Of a stretch of 40,275 bases of DNA, positions 24,251 to 32,954 are shown in pieces (within the stretch, counting starts at the first letter, position 1; the number at the start of each line of letters is the position of its first letter). The translations under genes were made by a program, and so were the position numbers. Origin of the DNA: Nitrospirota bacterium (lineage in GTDB: Bacteria > Nitrospirota > Thermodesulfovibrionia > Thermodesulfovibrionales > JdFR-88); contig JAKAMR010000010.1 in assembly GCA_021812785.1 (NCBI GenBank), forward strand, positions 1 through 40,275, written 5' to 3'. The notes beneath the pieces are model-generated. The model searched no databases, had not been told where the DNA came from, and saw nothing but the letters and a program-made list of their open reading frames with translations.

Positions 24251-25636
24251 TTACTTTGAGGTCTTGCCGGAAGATGCGGCGGTGCGCTTCACGTCTTCCT
24301 TGATCTTAAGGCTCTTAAGCTTCGCCCGGAACGTGTTCCTGTTCATGCCAAGGGCCTTTGCCGCCCTCAGCTTATTGCCTTTCATTTCGCTTAGGGCCAG
24401 TTCGATCAGGGCCTTTTCCACCTCACCCACAACAGTGTCATAAAGATTTGAGCGTTCAAGCTGGGCCATCTTCCTCAGATAAAGCCTGAGCCTTTCATCC
24501 AGAAAGTTTTTAAAGGAATATTTTCCCAGGAATTCCGAGCCCAGGAGGTCCTTGTCTCCTATGGCGCTCGTTGTGCCAAGGAAGTAGGCCCTGTGCACAA
24601 GCTTCTTTAGCCCGGACACCCCATCCGGGTATTCCCGATCCACGAGCGCCTCCCGGGCGCTCTTGGTCAGATATTTTTTCCCGGTCTTAAGAAGCGCCGA
24701 CAATTCTTCCATAAAATGGTTCGCAAGCGGCACTATGTCCTCTTTGCGCTCCTCTATCGAGGGGACCTCGATCCCCATATAGTCGATGCCCTGCAGTAGG
24801 GAAACGTCTTCAGTGCAAAAACAGCCGCACATGACGCGCACATCGGCCCGCAACGTGCTTTGGTCTCCACTGCGGCCATCACCTTCACGGGGCCCATCAT
24901 CTTTAACAGCCAGGTAAAACTCTTTTTTGCCTATAAGGCCCCTGATGGCGGCGATGGACTCTTCGCCCAGCGCCTTCAGTTCCTTTATGAAAAGCGTGCC
25001 GCCCCTTGAGGCCATAACCGAATCCGCCAGACTGCCGTCATCTTCCACCCTCACAAACGGCATGCCTGCCCTGTGGCTGCTTAGATGGATGTGCCTTGCT
25101 ACAAGCTCGCGCCCTGAACCCGGCTGTCCGAAAAGAACCACCGGCTTATCGGCGTTCGGAAAAGGCAGGGTTGCAGCGTCCTGGGCCAGCTTCATCGCGG
25201 TCTTCATGCAGGAGCTTTTCGCCACGATCCTTGGCTCCGTAAGGGCCTTCAGCGCCTCCAGCTCCTGCCTGGCCGAAAAACCTTCATAGATGCGCTTAAG
25301 TGTCTCTTTCAGGGTATGGGGGTCTCCGCCGTTTCTCTCGAAGACCACGTAGGAAGCCCCGGCCTTCAGGGCTTCCTCCATTTTCTGGAAGTCGCCGTTC
25401 GAGACCGCTATGATGCTGGCCTCCGGGTGGTACGCCCTGAAAGAGGACAATATCTCGACCGAACGGGGCGTTCCCAAGTCTATCATCAGTGGACGCGCCT
25501 CATAACCGGTCCGCCTTAAATTGGCGGGAAGGGACTCCCTCAATTCAAAGGTATAGCCGGATGGTTCGAGGTTTTTTTTTAAAAAACCCGCGTATGCAGT
25601 ATCGTTGCTGATTAGAAGAACTGTTCTGCCGGTCAT
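24251..25636 (-). CDS. Degenerate NtrC-like regulator with intact Fis-type HTH
   Basis: 461 aa with NtrC layout: receiver-like domain (residues 1-120, D53 in MIDLGTP), AAA+ domain (about 135-370) and Fis-type helix-turn-helix at the C-terminus (LSEMKGNKLRAAKALGMNRNTFRAKL). The AAA+ core is damaged. Walker A is GQPGSGRE (Lys to Arg), Walker B is GGTLFIKEL instead of GGTLFLDEI, and no GAFTGA loop for sigma-54 contact is visible. It therefore probably binds DNA without activating sigma-54 polymerase, acting as a repressor or competitor. A strong promoter lies upstream, and a CCTCC/GGAGG hairpin sits in the leader, near 25664-25680. Confidence 0.85.
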   Translation of the reverse strand: MTGRTVLLISNDTAYAGFLKKNLEPSGYTFELRESLPANLRRTGYEARPLMIDLGTPRSVEILSSFRAYHPEASIIAVSNGDFQKMEEALKAGASYVVFERNGGDPHTLKETLKRIYEGFSARQELEALKALTEPRIVAKSSCMKTAMKLAQDAATLPFPNADKPVVLFGQPGSGRELVARHIHLSSHRAGMPFVRVEDDGSLADSVMASRGGTLFIKELKALGEESIAAIRGLIGKKEFYLAVKDDGPREGDGRSGDQSTLRADVRVMCGCFCTEDVSLLQGIDYMGIEVPSIEERKEDIVPLANHFMEELSALLKTGKKYLTKSAREALVDREYPDGVSGLKKLVHRAYFLGTTSAIGDKDLLGSEFLGKYSFKNFLDERLRLYLRKMAQLERSNLYDTVVGEVEKALIELALSEMKGNKLRAAKALGMNRNTFRAKLKSLKIKEDVKRTAASSGKTSK

Positions 25637-25714
25637 GTTGCCAAGAAACGAAGCAAAAAGTCTCCTCCCCCCCGGAGGATCTTTCCTGAAAAATAAAAAC
25701 TCTGGGGACGGAAA

Positions 25715-25744
25715 TTATTACCAGTTACATGGGGGAGTTGTCAA
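25715..25744 (-). promoter_or_regulatory. Promoter of the NtrC-like gene
   Basis: Minus strand: perfect TTGACA (25744-25739), an 18-base spacer and TAATAA (25720-25715). The leader of about 75 bases contains a CCTCC/GGAGG stem that would bury the only Shine-Dalgarno-like sequence. Confidence 0.65.
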
Positions 25745-25796
25745 GGGAAAAAGGTGAACGGCGAGCGAATTTCAAGGAGGAACCGGACAAGTGGGA

Positions 25797-25826
25797 TTGT
25801 CAATAATCCGCTTTTAGGGGTAGAAT
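25797..25826 (+). promoter_or_regulatory. rarA promoter, probably leaderless
   Basis: TTGTCA (25797-25802), an 18-base spacer and TAGAAT (25821-25826) end 5 bases before the ATG at 25832. No ribosome binding site precedes that ATG. Confidence 0.6.
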
Positions 25827-25831
25827 TTCTA

Positions 25832-27109
25832 ATGGAGTTGTTCGATTCCGGAAGCCAGCCAGAAAACAAAAACACCACAGACGGGCAAAAAAACCAAAAA
25901 CAGCAAAAACCGCTTGCCTACCGCATGTGCCCCCGCGACCTGGACGAATACCTGGGGCAGGGGCATATCGTTGGGGAGGGCAAGCTTTTAAGGCGGGCCA
26001 TCCAGGCAGACAAGATAAGCTCCATAATCCTCTACGGCCCCCCCGGCACCGGCAAAACCGCGCTTGCCAGGGTCATCGCCAATCACACCAGGGCCAGGTT
26101 CGAGTGGCTGAATGCGGCCACAGCCGGGCTTCCGGATATAAGAAAGGTGATCACCGGGGCCCGCGCGCAGGCAAAGGCCGGCCATAAAACCATCCTGTTC
26201 CTGGACGAGATTCATCGCTTGAACAAGCTCCAGCAGGACGCCCTGCTGCCAGATGTCGAGGAAGGCAACATCACGCTTATAGCAGCCACGGTGGAAAACC
26301 CTTTTTTCTATGTAAATTCAGCACTGCTGTCCAGAAGCCAGGTCTTCGAGTTAAAACCCCTCAAGGAGGAAGACCTGCTTAAGATCATGGAAACCGCCCT
26401 CAGGGACGGGCAAAGGGGGCTTGGCGCCATGCCGGTCTCAGCCGCTGAGGCCGCGCTCCGGCATCTTGCAAGGCTCTCGGATGGAGACGCAAGAAAGGCG
26501 CTGTCCGCCCTGGAGCTTGCGGTCATGACAACCCCGCCTGCCCCCGACGGAAAAGTACATTTGACCATGGAGGTCGCGGAGGAGTCCATCCAGAAAAAAG
26601 CGGTCGTTTATGACAAGGCCGGGGATCAGCACTATGACACCATATCCGCTTTCATAAAAAGCATGAGGGGCTCGGACCCCGATGCCGCTATATATTACCT
26701 GGCAAAGATGATATACGCGGGGGAAGACCCGCGGTTCATCGCAAGAAGGATAATAATCTTTGCCGCGGAGGACATTGGGCTTGAAGACCCGCAGGCCCTG
26801 GCGCTTGCGGTGGCGGCGCTGCGGGCCGTGGAGTTCGTGGGGATGCCGGAGGGCAGGATACCTCTTGCCCTTGCCGTTGCCTACGCCTCAAAAGCGCCCA
26901 AAGGCAACGCCAGCTACATGGCCCTGGAACGCGCCCTTAAGGACGTCGCGGAGGAGACTACAATGGAAGTCCCGGACCACCTGAAAGACACCCACTACAG
27001 GGGAGCAAGGGAAGTTTTGGGCCACGGAGAGGGCTACAAATATCCCCATGACTACCCGGGAAGCAAAGTGGAGCAGGAATACCTCAAAAAGAAAAAGAAG
27101 TATTTTTGA
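25832..27109 (+). CDS. rarA: Replication-associated recombination protein A (RarA/MgsA)
   Basis: 425 aa. AAA+ ATPase with Walker A GPPGTGKT (about residues 69-76), Walker B LFLDEIH (D125, E126), and the MgsA family C-terminus (GKYPHDYPG-like GYKYPHDYPGS). RarA works at stalled replication forks and is related to clamp loaders and RuvB. The N-terminal 30 residues hold a Lys/Gln/Asn-rich tract (NQKQQKP), typical of the A-rich insertions in this window. I prefer MELFDS at 25832 over the longer frame from 25754, because that extension would cross the promoter. Confidence 0.93.
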   Translation: MELFDSGSQPENKNTTDGQKNQKQQKPLAYRMCPRDLDEYLGQGHIVGEGKLLRRAIQADKISSIILYGPPGTGKTALARVIANHTRARFEWLNAATAGLPDIRKVITGARAQAKAGHKTILFLDEIHRLNKLQQDALLPDVEEGNITLIAATVENPFFYVNSALLSRSQVFELKPLKEEDLLKIMETALRDGQRGLGAMPVSAAEAALRHLARLSDGDARKALSALELAVMTTPPAPDGKVHLTMEVAEESIQKKAVVYDKAGDQHYDTISAFIKSMRGSDPDAAIYYLAKMIYAGEDPRFIARRIIIFAAEDIGLEDPQALALAVAALRAVEFVGMPEGRIPLALAVAYASKAPKGNASYMALERALKDVAEETTMEVPDHLKDTHYRGAREVLGHGEGYKYPHDYPGSKVEQEYLKKKKKYF

Positions 27110-27172
27110 TTTTAGCTTTGCCGTCCGCCCTCCACAGAAATCCTGAAGGGCTCTAATTTTAAATATAAAAGA

Positions 27173-28477
27173 TCAGCTCCGGCCCACCGAGAAGTATTTA
27201 AAACCAGCCTGGCGCATCCTGGCCGGGTCGTAGATATTTCTGAAGTCGAAGAAATAATCGCCCGCGAGGATTTCCTTCATCCTGCCCATATCCAGGTTCC
27301 TGAGCTCATTCCATTCGGTCAGGATGATAAGGCCGTCCGCCCCATTGGCTGCTTCGTACGGGTCTTTGAAGTAGGAGACGCCGGGCGGCAGGACCTTCTT
27401 TGCCATCCCGGTTGCAACCGGGTCAAATGCCCTTACTGCGGCCCCTTCTTTCATGATCTCGCCTATTATGCTTATGGCGGGGGCCTCCCGCATGTCGTCC
27501 GTGTTTGGCTTGAAGGAAAGCCCCAGGACGCAAAGCGTTTTCCCGCCCAGGGGACCCATTGCGTCTTTTATCTTTCCGGCCATCAGCATTTTCTGCTCTT
27601 CGTTTACCAGCACGGAGGATTCTATCAGCCTCAGGTCAAGGCCGTTTTCCCTGGCAAGAGTTAAGATGGCCCTAGTGTCCTTTGGGAAACACGAGCCTCC
27701 GAAGCCGGGGCCCGCATGCAGGAATTTTGGCCCGATCCTCTTGTCAAGTCCCATTCCTTTGGCCACCGTGCCCACATCGGCCCCCACCTTTTCGCACAGC
27801 CTCGACAGCTCGTTTATAAAGGATATCTTCGTGGCGAGAAAGGCGTTGGAGGCGTACTTTATCAGTTCGGCCGTTTCGATGTCAGTAAGGACAAAGGGCG
27901 TATCCAGCAGGTAGAGGGGATTATACAGGTCCTTGAGTATGGCCGCCGCCTGGGGGCTATCCGTGCCGATCACCACGCGGTTCGGGCGCATGAAGTCCTC
28001 AATGGCGGAGCCTTCCCTCAGGAACTCGGGGTTAGAGGCCACATCAAAATCCCCGCCGTCTTTCAGGTTTTCCTTTATGAGCCTTTTCAGTTTTCTGCCG
28101 GTGCCGACAGGGACGGTGCTTTTGGTGACTATCACTTTGTAGCCGTCCAAGTTAAGGGCGATCTCCTTTGCCACTTCCTCTACAAAACTCAGGTCCGCCG
28201 AGCCGTCACCCCTAGGGGGCGTGCCCACTGCTATAAAGACCACCAGGCTTTGGCTCACCGCCTCCGATAATTTGGTGGTGAACCGCAAAAAACCCTTTTT
28301 TACGTTTTTCTCTACTATCTGCTCAAGGCCAGGTTCGTAAAACGGCACTTTACCCGCATTAAGAGCGCCTATCTTTTCGCCGTCCTTATCGGCGCACACC
28401 ACATTTACGCCGAACTCGGCAAAACATGCGCCCGTGACCAGACCCACGTACCCTGTGCCTATTATTCCTATGTGCAT
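27173..28477 (-). CDS. ugd: UDP-glucose 6-dehydrogenase
   Basis: 434 aa, normal length. The NAD-binding start GIIGTGYVGLVTGACFAEFG, the EFLREGSAIEDF segment and the catalytic cysteine C263 in GFGGSCFPKDT are all present. The enzyme oxidises UDP-glucose to UDP-glucuronate for surface polysaccharides or lipopolysaccharide decoration. No other sugar-nucleotide genes are adjacent, so it stands alone. AAGGAG lies about 13 bases before the ATG. It converges with rarA across a 63-base gap. Confidence 0.95.
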   Translation of the reverse strand: MHIGIIGTGYVGLVTGACFAEFGVNVVCADKDGEKIGALNAGKVPFYEPGLEQIVEKNVKKGFLRFTTKLSEAVSQSLVVFIAVGTPPRGDGSADLSFVEEVAKEIALNLDGYKVIVTKSTVPVGTGRKLKRLIKENLKDGGDFDVASNPEFLREGSAIEDFMRPNRVVIGTDSPQAAAILKDLYNPLYLLDTPFVLTDIETAELIKYASNAFLATKISFINELSRLCEKVGADVGTVAKGMGLDKRIGPKFLHAGPGFGGSCFPKDTRAILTLARENGLDLRLIESSVLVNEEQKMLMAGKIKDAMGPLGGKTLCVLGLSFKPNTDDMREAPAISIIGEIMKEGAAVRAFDPVATGMAKKVLPPGVSYFKDPYEAANGADGLIILTEWNELRNLDMGRMKEILAGDYFFDFRNIYDPARMRQAGFKYFSVGRS

Positions 28478-28614
28478 TGAGGGAGAAACACTCCTTTTTA
28501 GTAGAAAGATAGAGACACCCGCACAATAAAATATAAGGCTAAATGCCGGGACTTGTCAAAAAAGAAAAGCCCTGTCCGGTGCGCCGCCCGCAACTTATGG
28601 ACGGGCAAGTAATG

Positions 28615-28679
28615 TCTCAATTGATAAATACCCGCCCCGTCTGATGGTTTCCCCTTTCACTGAAACTGGCACGCTACTG
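28615..28679 (-). repeat. Dispersed 60-base repeat, copy 2 (inverted)
   Basis: The reverse complement reads AGTAGCGTGCCAGTTTCAGTG at its start and GGTATTTATCAATTGAG at its end, matching 18657-18718. It lies in the 28478-28751 gap between divergent ugd and the radical SAM gene, where I see no gene. Confidence 0.6.
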
Positions 28680-28751
28680 AAGGCGCTCGCAAAATAAAAA
28701 TGAAAAATCCAGGCGGCCCTATCAAATTATACAAACGGTTTGATATCCTAA

Positions 28752-31355
28752 ATGATGCACCTTCAAAGATTCCTTAAACCGTCAAGATACCTTGGAAAAG
28801 AATTCAATGCGGTCCAAAAAGACGCGCCCCTTAAAGTAGCCCTTGCCTTTCCCGACCTGTACGAGGTGGGCATGTCCCATCTGGGGCTGAAGGTGCTTTA
28901 CGACATAATAAACCGGCTGCCCTATGCCTCCGCGGAGCGGGTTTTCCACCCGTGGCTGGACCTGGAGGCCTATCTGAGGGAAAACTCCGTGCCGCTTGCC
29001 GCCCTTGAAAGCGGAAGGCCGCTTGCGGATTTTGACGTCCTGGGCTTCAGTCTTCAGTACGAGCTCTCCTATACCTCGGTGCTGAACATGCTCTCGCTGG
29101 CAGGGCTCCCTCTTGAAAGCAGGCAACGGGCGGATAGCCAAAAGAGTAAAAACCCGCTTGTGATAGCCGGGGGGCCTTCCACTGTGAACCCTGCCCCAAT
29201 GGCCCCGTTCATCGACGCCTTCCTGATAGGAGACGGCGAAGAGGCGGTTCCCCAGATGCTGGAGGCTGTCTTCAGGTGGAAAAAAGAAGGGGACGGAAAA
29301 CGCGCGGACATTTTAAATACGCTTGCCAGGATCGATGGGGTATATGTGCCCCGGGTATCCAGGGGAAAGACAAGAAGAAGGATAATATCCTCGCTTGAAG
29401 AGGCCCCCTACCCGGCAAGGCCGGTTGTCCCCTACGCTCAGCTTGTGCATGACAGGATAAACGTGGAGGTTTCGCGCGGCTGCACGATGGGCTGCCGTTT
29501 TTGCCAGGCGGGCATGATATACCGCCCCTTGAGGGAGCGGACACCGCAGACCGTAATAAGGCTGGCAGGCCAGGCGCTTGAGGCCACGGGGCATGAGGAA
29601 GTATCTTTTACATCACTTAGCGCAGGAGATTACAGCGGGCTTCTCCCCCTTATCAGGGAGTTCAACAGGCGCTTTTCGGGCAGAAATTATGCCGTCTCGC
29701 TCCCCTCGCTCCGCGTCAAGGCGGTAAACGAAAACGTATTAAAAGAGATAAAGACGGTAAGAAAGACGGGCTTTACCATCGCACCCGAGGCGGCAACCGC
29801 AAGGCTCCGCCTGGCCATAAACAAGGATTTCGAGGAGGAAGATTATGAGCGGGCCGTGGACACCCTCTTCAGGGAAGGGTGGCTCAATCTCAAGCTCTAT
29901 TACATGATAGGGCTTCCCACGGAAACCGATGAAGACGTGGAGGCCATCCCCGGAATGGCCATGAAGGCCCTCAGGGCCGCGAAAAAACACGCGAAGCGGG
30001 GGGCCAACATAACCGTGAGCGTGTCCAGCTTCGTGCCAAAACCCCACACTCCCTTTCAATGGTTCGGGCAGGAAAGCACGGAGGGGCTTTTAAGGAAAAA
30101 AGCCTTTTTAAGGAACGCCTTTCGCGGTGGCAGGGTGACCCTTAAGGGGCATGACGAGCGGTTGAGCCTGCTTGAAGCGGCCTTTGCCAGGGGGGATGAA
30201 AGTCTCTCCACGCTGCTTCTTGCCGCCCACCGGCGCGGCGCAAGACTGGATGCCTGGAGCGATGTTTTTAACTATAATGCCTGGCTGGATGCCGCGGCGG
30301 AGACCGGAATAGATATCGCCGCCTGCGCCCAAAGGACATTTTGTACGAGTGAACATGGTACGGCGGGTTGTAAGGATGAGCATGATCAAGCGGGTGAGCC
30401 CGGCTCGCTGCCATGGGGTCACGTAGACACAGGCATCAAGGGATCCTTCCTTTTAAATGAATACCGGAAGGCCCTGGGCGCAACTGAAAAGACCCCGGAT
30501 TGCAGGGTTAAATGCACCTCTTGCGGGCTTGCCTGCGGCGTTAAATCTATCAGGACGGACCTCACTGCGGGCTCCGGGGCGGGACTCACTGCTGGACAAG
30601 TTGCCTGCGGTGAGGCAACGCCTGATGCTCTTCATCAAACCGCTGAGCTGATAAAAAACAAAACACCGTTCAAGCTTAGGGTCGAGTTCTCGAAAACGGA
30701 CCCCCTTGGATGCCTTTCGCACAGGGAGCTGATAACGGCCATGGCGCGCGCCATGAGACGCGCAGGGCTTCCCGTGGAATACTCGGAGGGCTTTCATCCG
30801 GCTCCGAAAGTTGCCTTTGGCCCTCCGCTTGGCGTCGGGGTACAGGGGACCAGGGAGTATCTGGACATGACGCTTTCCTGTTACATGCCGCCCCTCAGGG
30901 TGGCCGCGCTTCTTAACGCCCAGCTCCCCGCGGGGATAAAGGTCCAGGCCGCCGCGCCGCTTCCTGAAAGGGCGCCATCTCTTCAGAGCTTCATAACTGT
31001 ATATGTTTATGAGATAATAGGCGTTGACTGCGCAAAGGCCGCCCCCTTCATGGCCAAAAGCGAGTTCCTTGTTGAGCGGGAAGATAGACGGGAAGATGAA
31101 AGAGAAAAAAACAAAGACAGAAACAAAAATAAAAAGAGCAAACAGGTGGATATCAGACGCATGGTGATGCGGGCGGATATTGCCGGCAGCGGTTTTTCCG
31201 TTGAGCTTTGGCTTAGGGATGACCCGGAGGGCCCGAAAGCGCGCCTTGAGGAGATCCTGACCGGGATGTTCGGGGCAGGCCACCAGGCCCAGGCAACCAG
31301 GACAAGGCTGCTTGGCGAAATAGGCGGAGCGTTTTTGCCGCCCATGGATAATTAA
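28752..31355 (+). CDS. Radical SAM protein fused to DUF2344-type domain (TIGR03960 + TIGR03936)
   Basis: 867 aa. Residues 1-200 form a B12-binding-like N-terminal region (LAFPDLYEVGMSHLGLKVLY, AGGPSTVNPAPMAPFIDAF). The radical SAM core follows with cluster C244-C248-C251 (RGCTMGCRFCQAG). The C-terminal 230 residues (LRVEFSKTDPLGCLSHREL, EGFHPAPKVAFGPPLGVG) are the DUF2344 module, which in other genomes is often separate. Between them is a KCTSCGLACG cluster. The function of this widespread family is unknown; it typically neighbours rng, as here, suggesting RNA modification or ribosome work. Lys/Asn/Asp-rich insertions occur near residue 790 and a Cys/His/Glu-rich one near 545. Confidence 0.9.
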   Translation: MMHLQRFLKPSRYLGKEFNAVQKDAPLKVALAFPDLYEVGMSHLGLKVLYDIINRLPYASAERVFHPWLDLEAYLRENSVPLAALESGRPLADFDVLGFSLQYELSYTSVLNMLSLAGLPLESRQRADSQKSKNPLVIAGGPSTVNPAPMAPFIDAFLIGDGEEAVPQMLEAVFRWKKEGDGKRADILNTLARIDGVYVPRVSRGKTRRRIISSLEEAPYPARPVVPYAQLVHDRINVEVSRGCTMGCRFCQAGMIYRPLRERTPQTVIRLAGQALEATGHEEVSFTSLSAGDYSGLLPLIREFNRRFSGRNYAVSLPSLRVKAVNENVLKEIKTVRKTGFTIAPEAATARLRLAINKDFEEEDYERAVDTLFREGWLNLKLYYMIGLPTETDEDVEAIPGMAMKALRAAKKHAKRGANITVSVSSFVPKPHTPFQWFGQESTEGLLRKKAFLRNAFRGGRVTLKGHDERLSLLEAAFARGDESLSTLLLAAHRRGARLDAWSDVFNYNAWLDAAAETGIDIAACAQRTFCTSEHGTAGCKDEHDQAGEPGSLPWGHVDTGIKGSFLLNEYRKALGATEKTPDCRVKCTSCGLACGVKSIRTDLTAGSGAGLTAGQVACGEATPDALHQTAELIKNKTPFKLRVEFSKTDPLGCLSHRELITAMARAMRRAGLPVEYSEGFHPAPKVAFGPPLGVGVQGTREYLDMTLSCYMPPLRVAALLNAQLPAGIKVQAAAPLPERAPSLQSFITVYVYEIIGVDCAKAAPFMAKSEFLVEREDRREDEREKNKDRNKNKKSKQVDIRRMVMRADIAGSGFSVELWLRDDPEGPKARLEEILTGMFGAGHQAQATRTRLLGEIGGAFLPPMDN

Positions 31356-31418
31356 AATAAAAAACCAAAAAATGGAGAATTTTTTATTTTTTGCATTTTT
31401 TGCTTTGAAAAAGGGTAA

Positions 31419-32927
31419 ATGGCGGGTCTGAACAGCATACTGGTGAACGTGACCGGACACGAGACACGCCTTGCGCTGCTTGAAGGCGGGCAGGTCGTTG
31501 AGGTCTATGTGGAGCGCAGGAAGAACGCAAGCCTGGCCGGAAACATTTACAAGGGAAAGGTGCTGCGTATTCTGCCTGGCATGAGGAGCGCCTTTGTGGA
31601 TATAGGGCTGGAAAAGGCCGCCTTCCTTTACGTGTCCGACATACGCACGGACATAGTGGAAGACTACGCGCTCATGTTCGAGGACGAGAATTTTTCCGGG
31701 CTCGATTTCCTGCAAGGCAAGAGGCATGAGCTCCACAGAGGAGAACTGCTGCGCGGGGGGCAGGACATCCTGGTGCAGGTTTCTAAAAACCCCATCGGAA
31801 GCAAAGGGGCGCGCGTTACGTCGTATGTAACGCTGCCTGGCAGGTACCTGGTGCTGATGCCCAACCTGGAGCACATAGGCCTTTCCAGGAGGATCGAGGA
31901 CGAGCAGGAGCGCACGCGGCTGAGGGAGATAGTAGAGGAGATAAGGCCAAAGAATTTCGGCCTCATCGTGCGGACGGCAAGCGAGGGAGCAAGCCGGGAG
32001 GACCTCCGGAAGGACCTGGATTTCCTTGTCAGCCTGTGGGAAAGCGTGGTCCGGAAGAACGAGAAATCCAGTGCGCCGTCGCTTGTGCACGGGGACCTGG
32101 ACCTGGTTCTTAGGAGCGTGCGGGACCTTATGGGCTCGGGCGTCGATGAGATGGTCCTGGATTCCGAAAAAAAATATCTTGAGGTAAAGGGATTCGTGCA
32201 GAGCTATTTCCCCAAGCTCCTGGGTAAAATAGGCCTTTATGACGGGGACGAGCCCCTGTTTGAAAGCTACGGCATCGAGGAAGACATCTCCAGGGCGCTG
32301 GGCAGACGGATCTGGCTTAAATCCGGGGGCTATATAGTGGTAGACCAGACGGAGGCTATGTCCGTAATAGACGTGAACACCGGCAAATATGTGGGCAAGC
32401 AGGACCTCGAAGACACCATTTTGCGCACGAACCTGGAGGCGGTAAAAGAGATAGCCTACCAGATAAGGCTCAGGAACCTTGGCGGCATAATAATCGTAGA
32501 CTTCATAGACATGGAGATGGCCGAAAACAGGCAGAAGGTCTTCTGCGCTCTCCAGGATGCGATGAAAAAAGACCGCACCAAGAGCACCATCTCCCAGATA
32601 ACGGAGCTTGGCCTCATCCAGATGACAAGGAAACGCGTGAGAGAGAGCCTTGTCAGGACCGTCCTTGAGCCCTGCCCGTACTGCGAGGGGAAAGGCAACA
32701 TTAAATCGGTCACCACCCTCTGCTACGAGATATTCAGAAAGGCGGAGCGGATGGCAAAGCACGGGCTTAAACGCATCGTCATAACCGCCCATCCTCATGT
32801 GGCCGAGATACTCCTTGACGAGGAGAGGCAGAAACTGGAGGAGATAGAAAGCGCCTACGGGATGGAGATGACCATTAACGAAGATCCGGCGCTGCACCAG
32901 GAAAACTATGAGATCACGGCGCTGTGA
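31419..32927 (+). CDS. rng: Ribonuclease G (RNase E/G family)
   Basis: 502 aa, RNase G size, without the long RNase E scaffold tail. An S1 domain lies in residues 35-125 (GNIYKGKVLRILPGMRSAFVDIGLEKAAFL). The catalytic DNase I-like domain carries the metal-binding Asp residues in VIDVNTGKY and IIIVDFIDME, and the zinc-link cysteines are CPYC in EPCPYCEGKG. It trims rRNA and starts mRNA decay. AAAGGGTAA lies just before the ATG. It follows the radical SAM gene after 63 bases of A/T-rich spacer and probably shares its transcript. Confidence 0.95.
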   Translation: MAGLNSILVNVTGHETRLALLEGGQVVEVYVERRKNASLAGNIYKGKVLRILPGMRSAFVDIGLEKAAFLYVSDIRTDIVEDYALMFEDENFSGLDFLQGKRHELHRGELLRGGQDILVQVSKNPIGSKGARVTSYVTLPGRYLVLMPNLEHIGLSRRIEDEQERTRLREIVEEIRPKNFGLIVRTASEGASREDLRKDLDFLVSLWESVVRKNEKSSAPSLVHGDLDLVLRSVRDLMGSGVDEMVLDSEKKYLEVKGFVQSYFPKLLGKIGLYDGDEPLFESYGIEEDISRALGRRIWLKSGGYIVVDQTEAMSVIDVNTGKYVGKQDLEDTILRTNLEAVKEIAYQIRLRNLGGIIIVDFIDMEMAENRQKVFCALQDAMKKDRTKSTISQITELGLIQMTRKRVRESLVRTVLEPCPYCEGKGNIKSVTTLCYEIFRKAERMAKHGLKRIVITAHPHVAEILLDEERQKLEEIESAYGMEMTINEDPALHQENYEITAL

Positions 32928-32954
32928 AGAAAAAGAAATAGAAAAAAGGACTTT

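Noticed and set aside
30453..32897. 814-codon minus-strand open frame
   Set aside because: It lies opposite the radical SAM gene and rng, both of which have clear family motifs. Its translation has no recognisable domain, and long antisense frames are expected from the codon bias.
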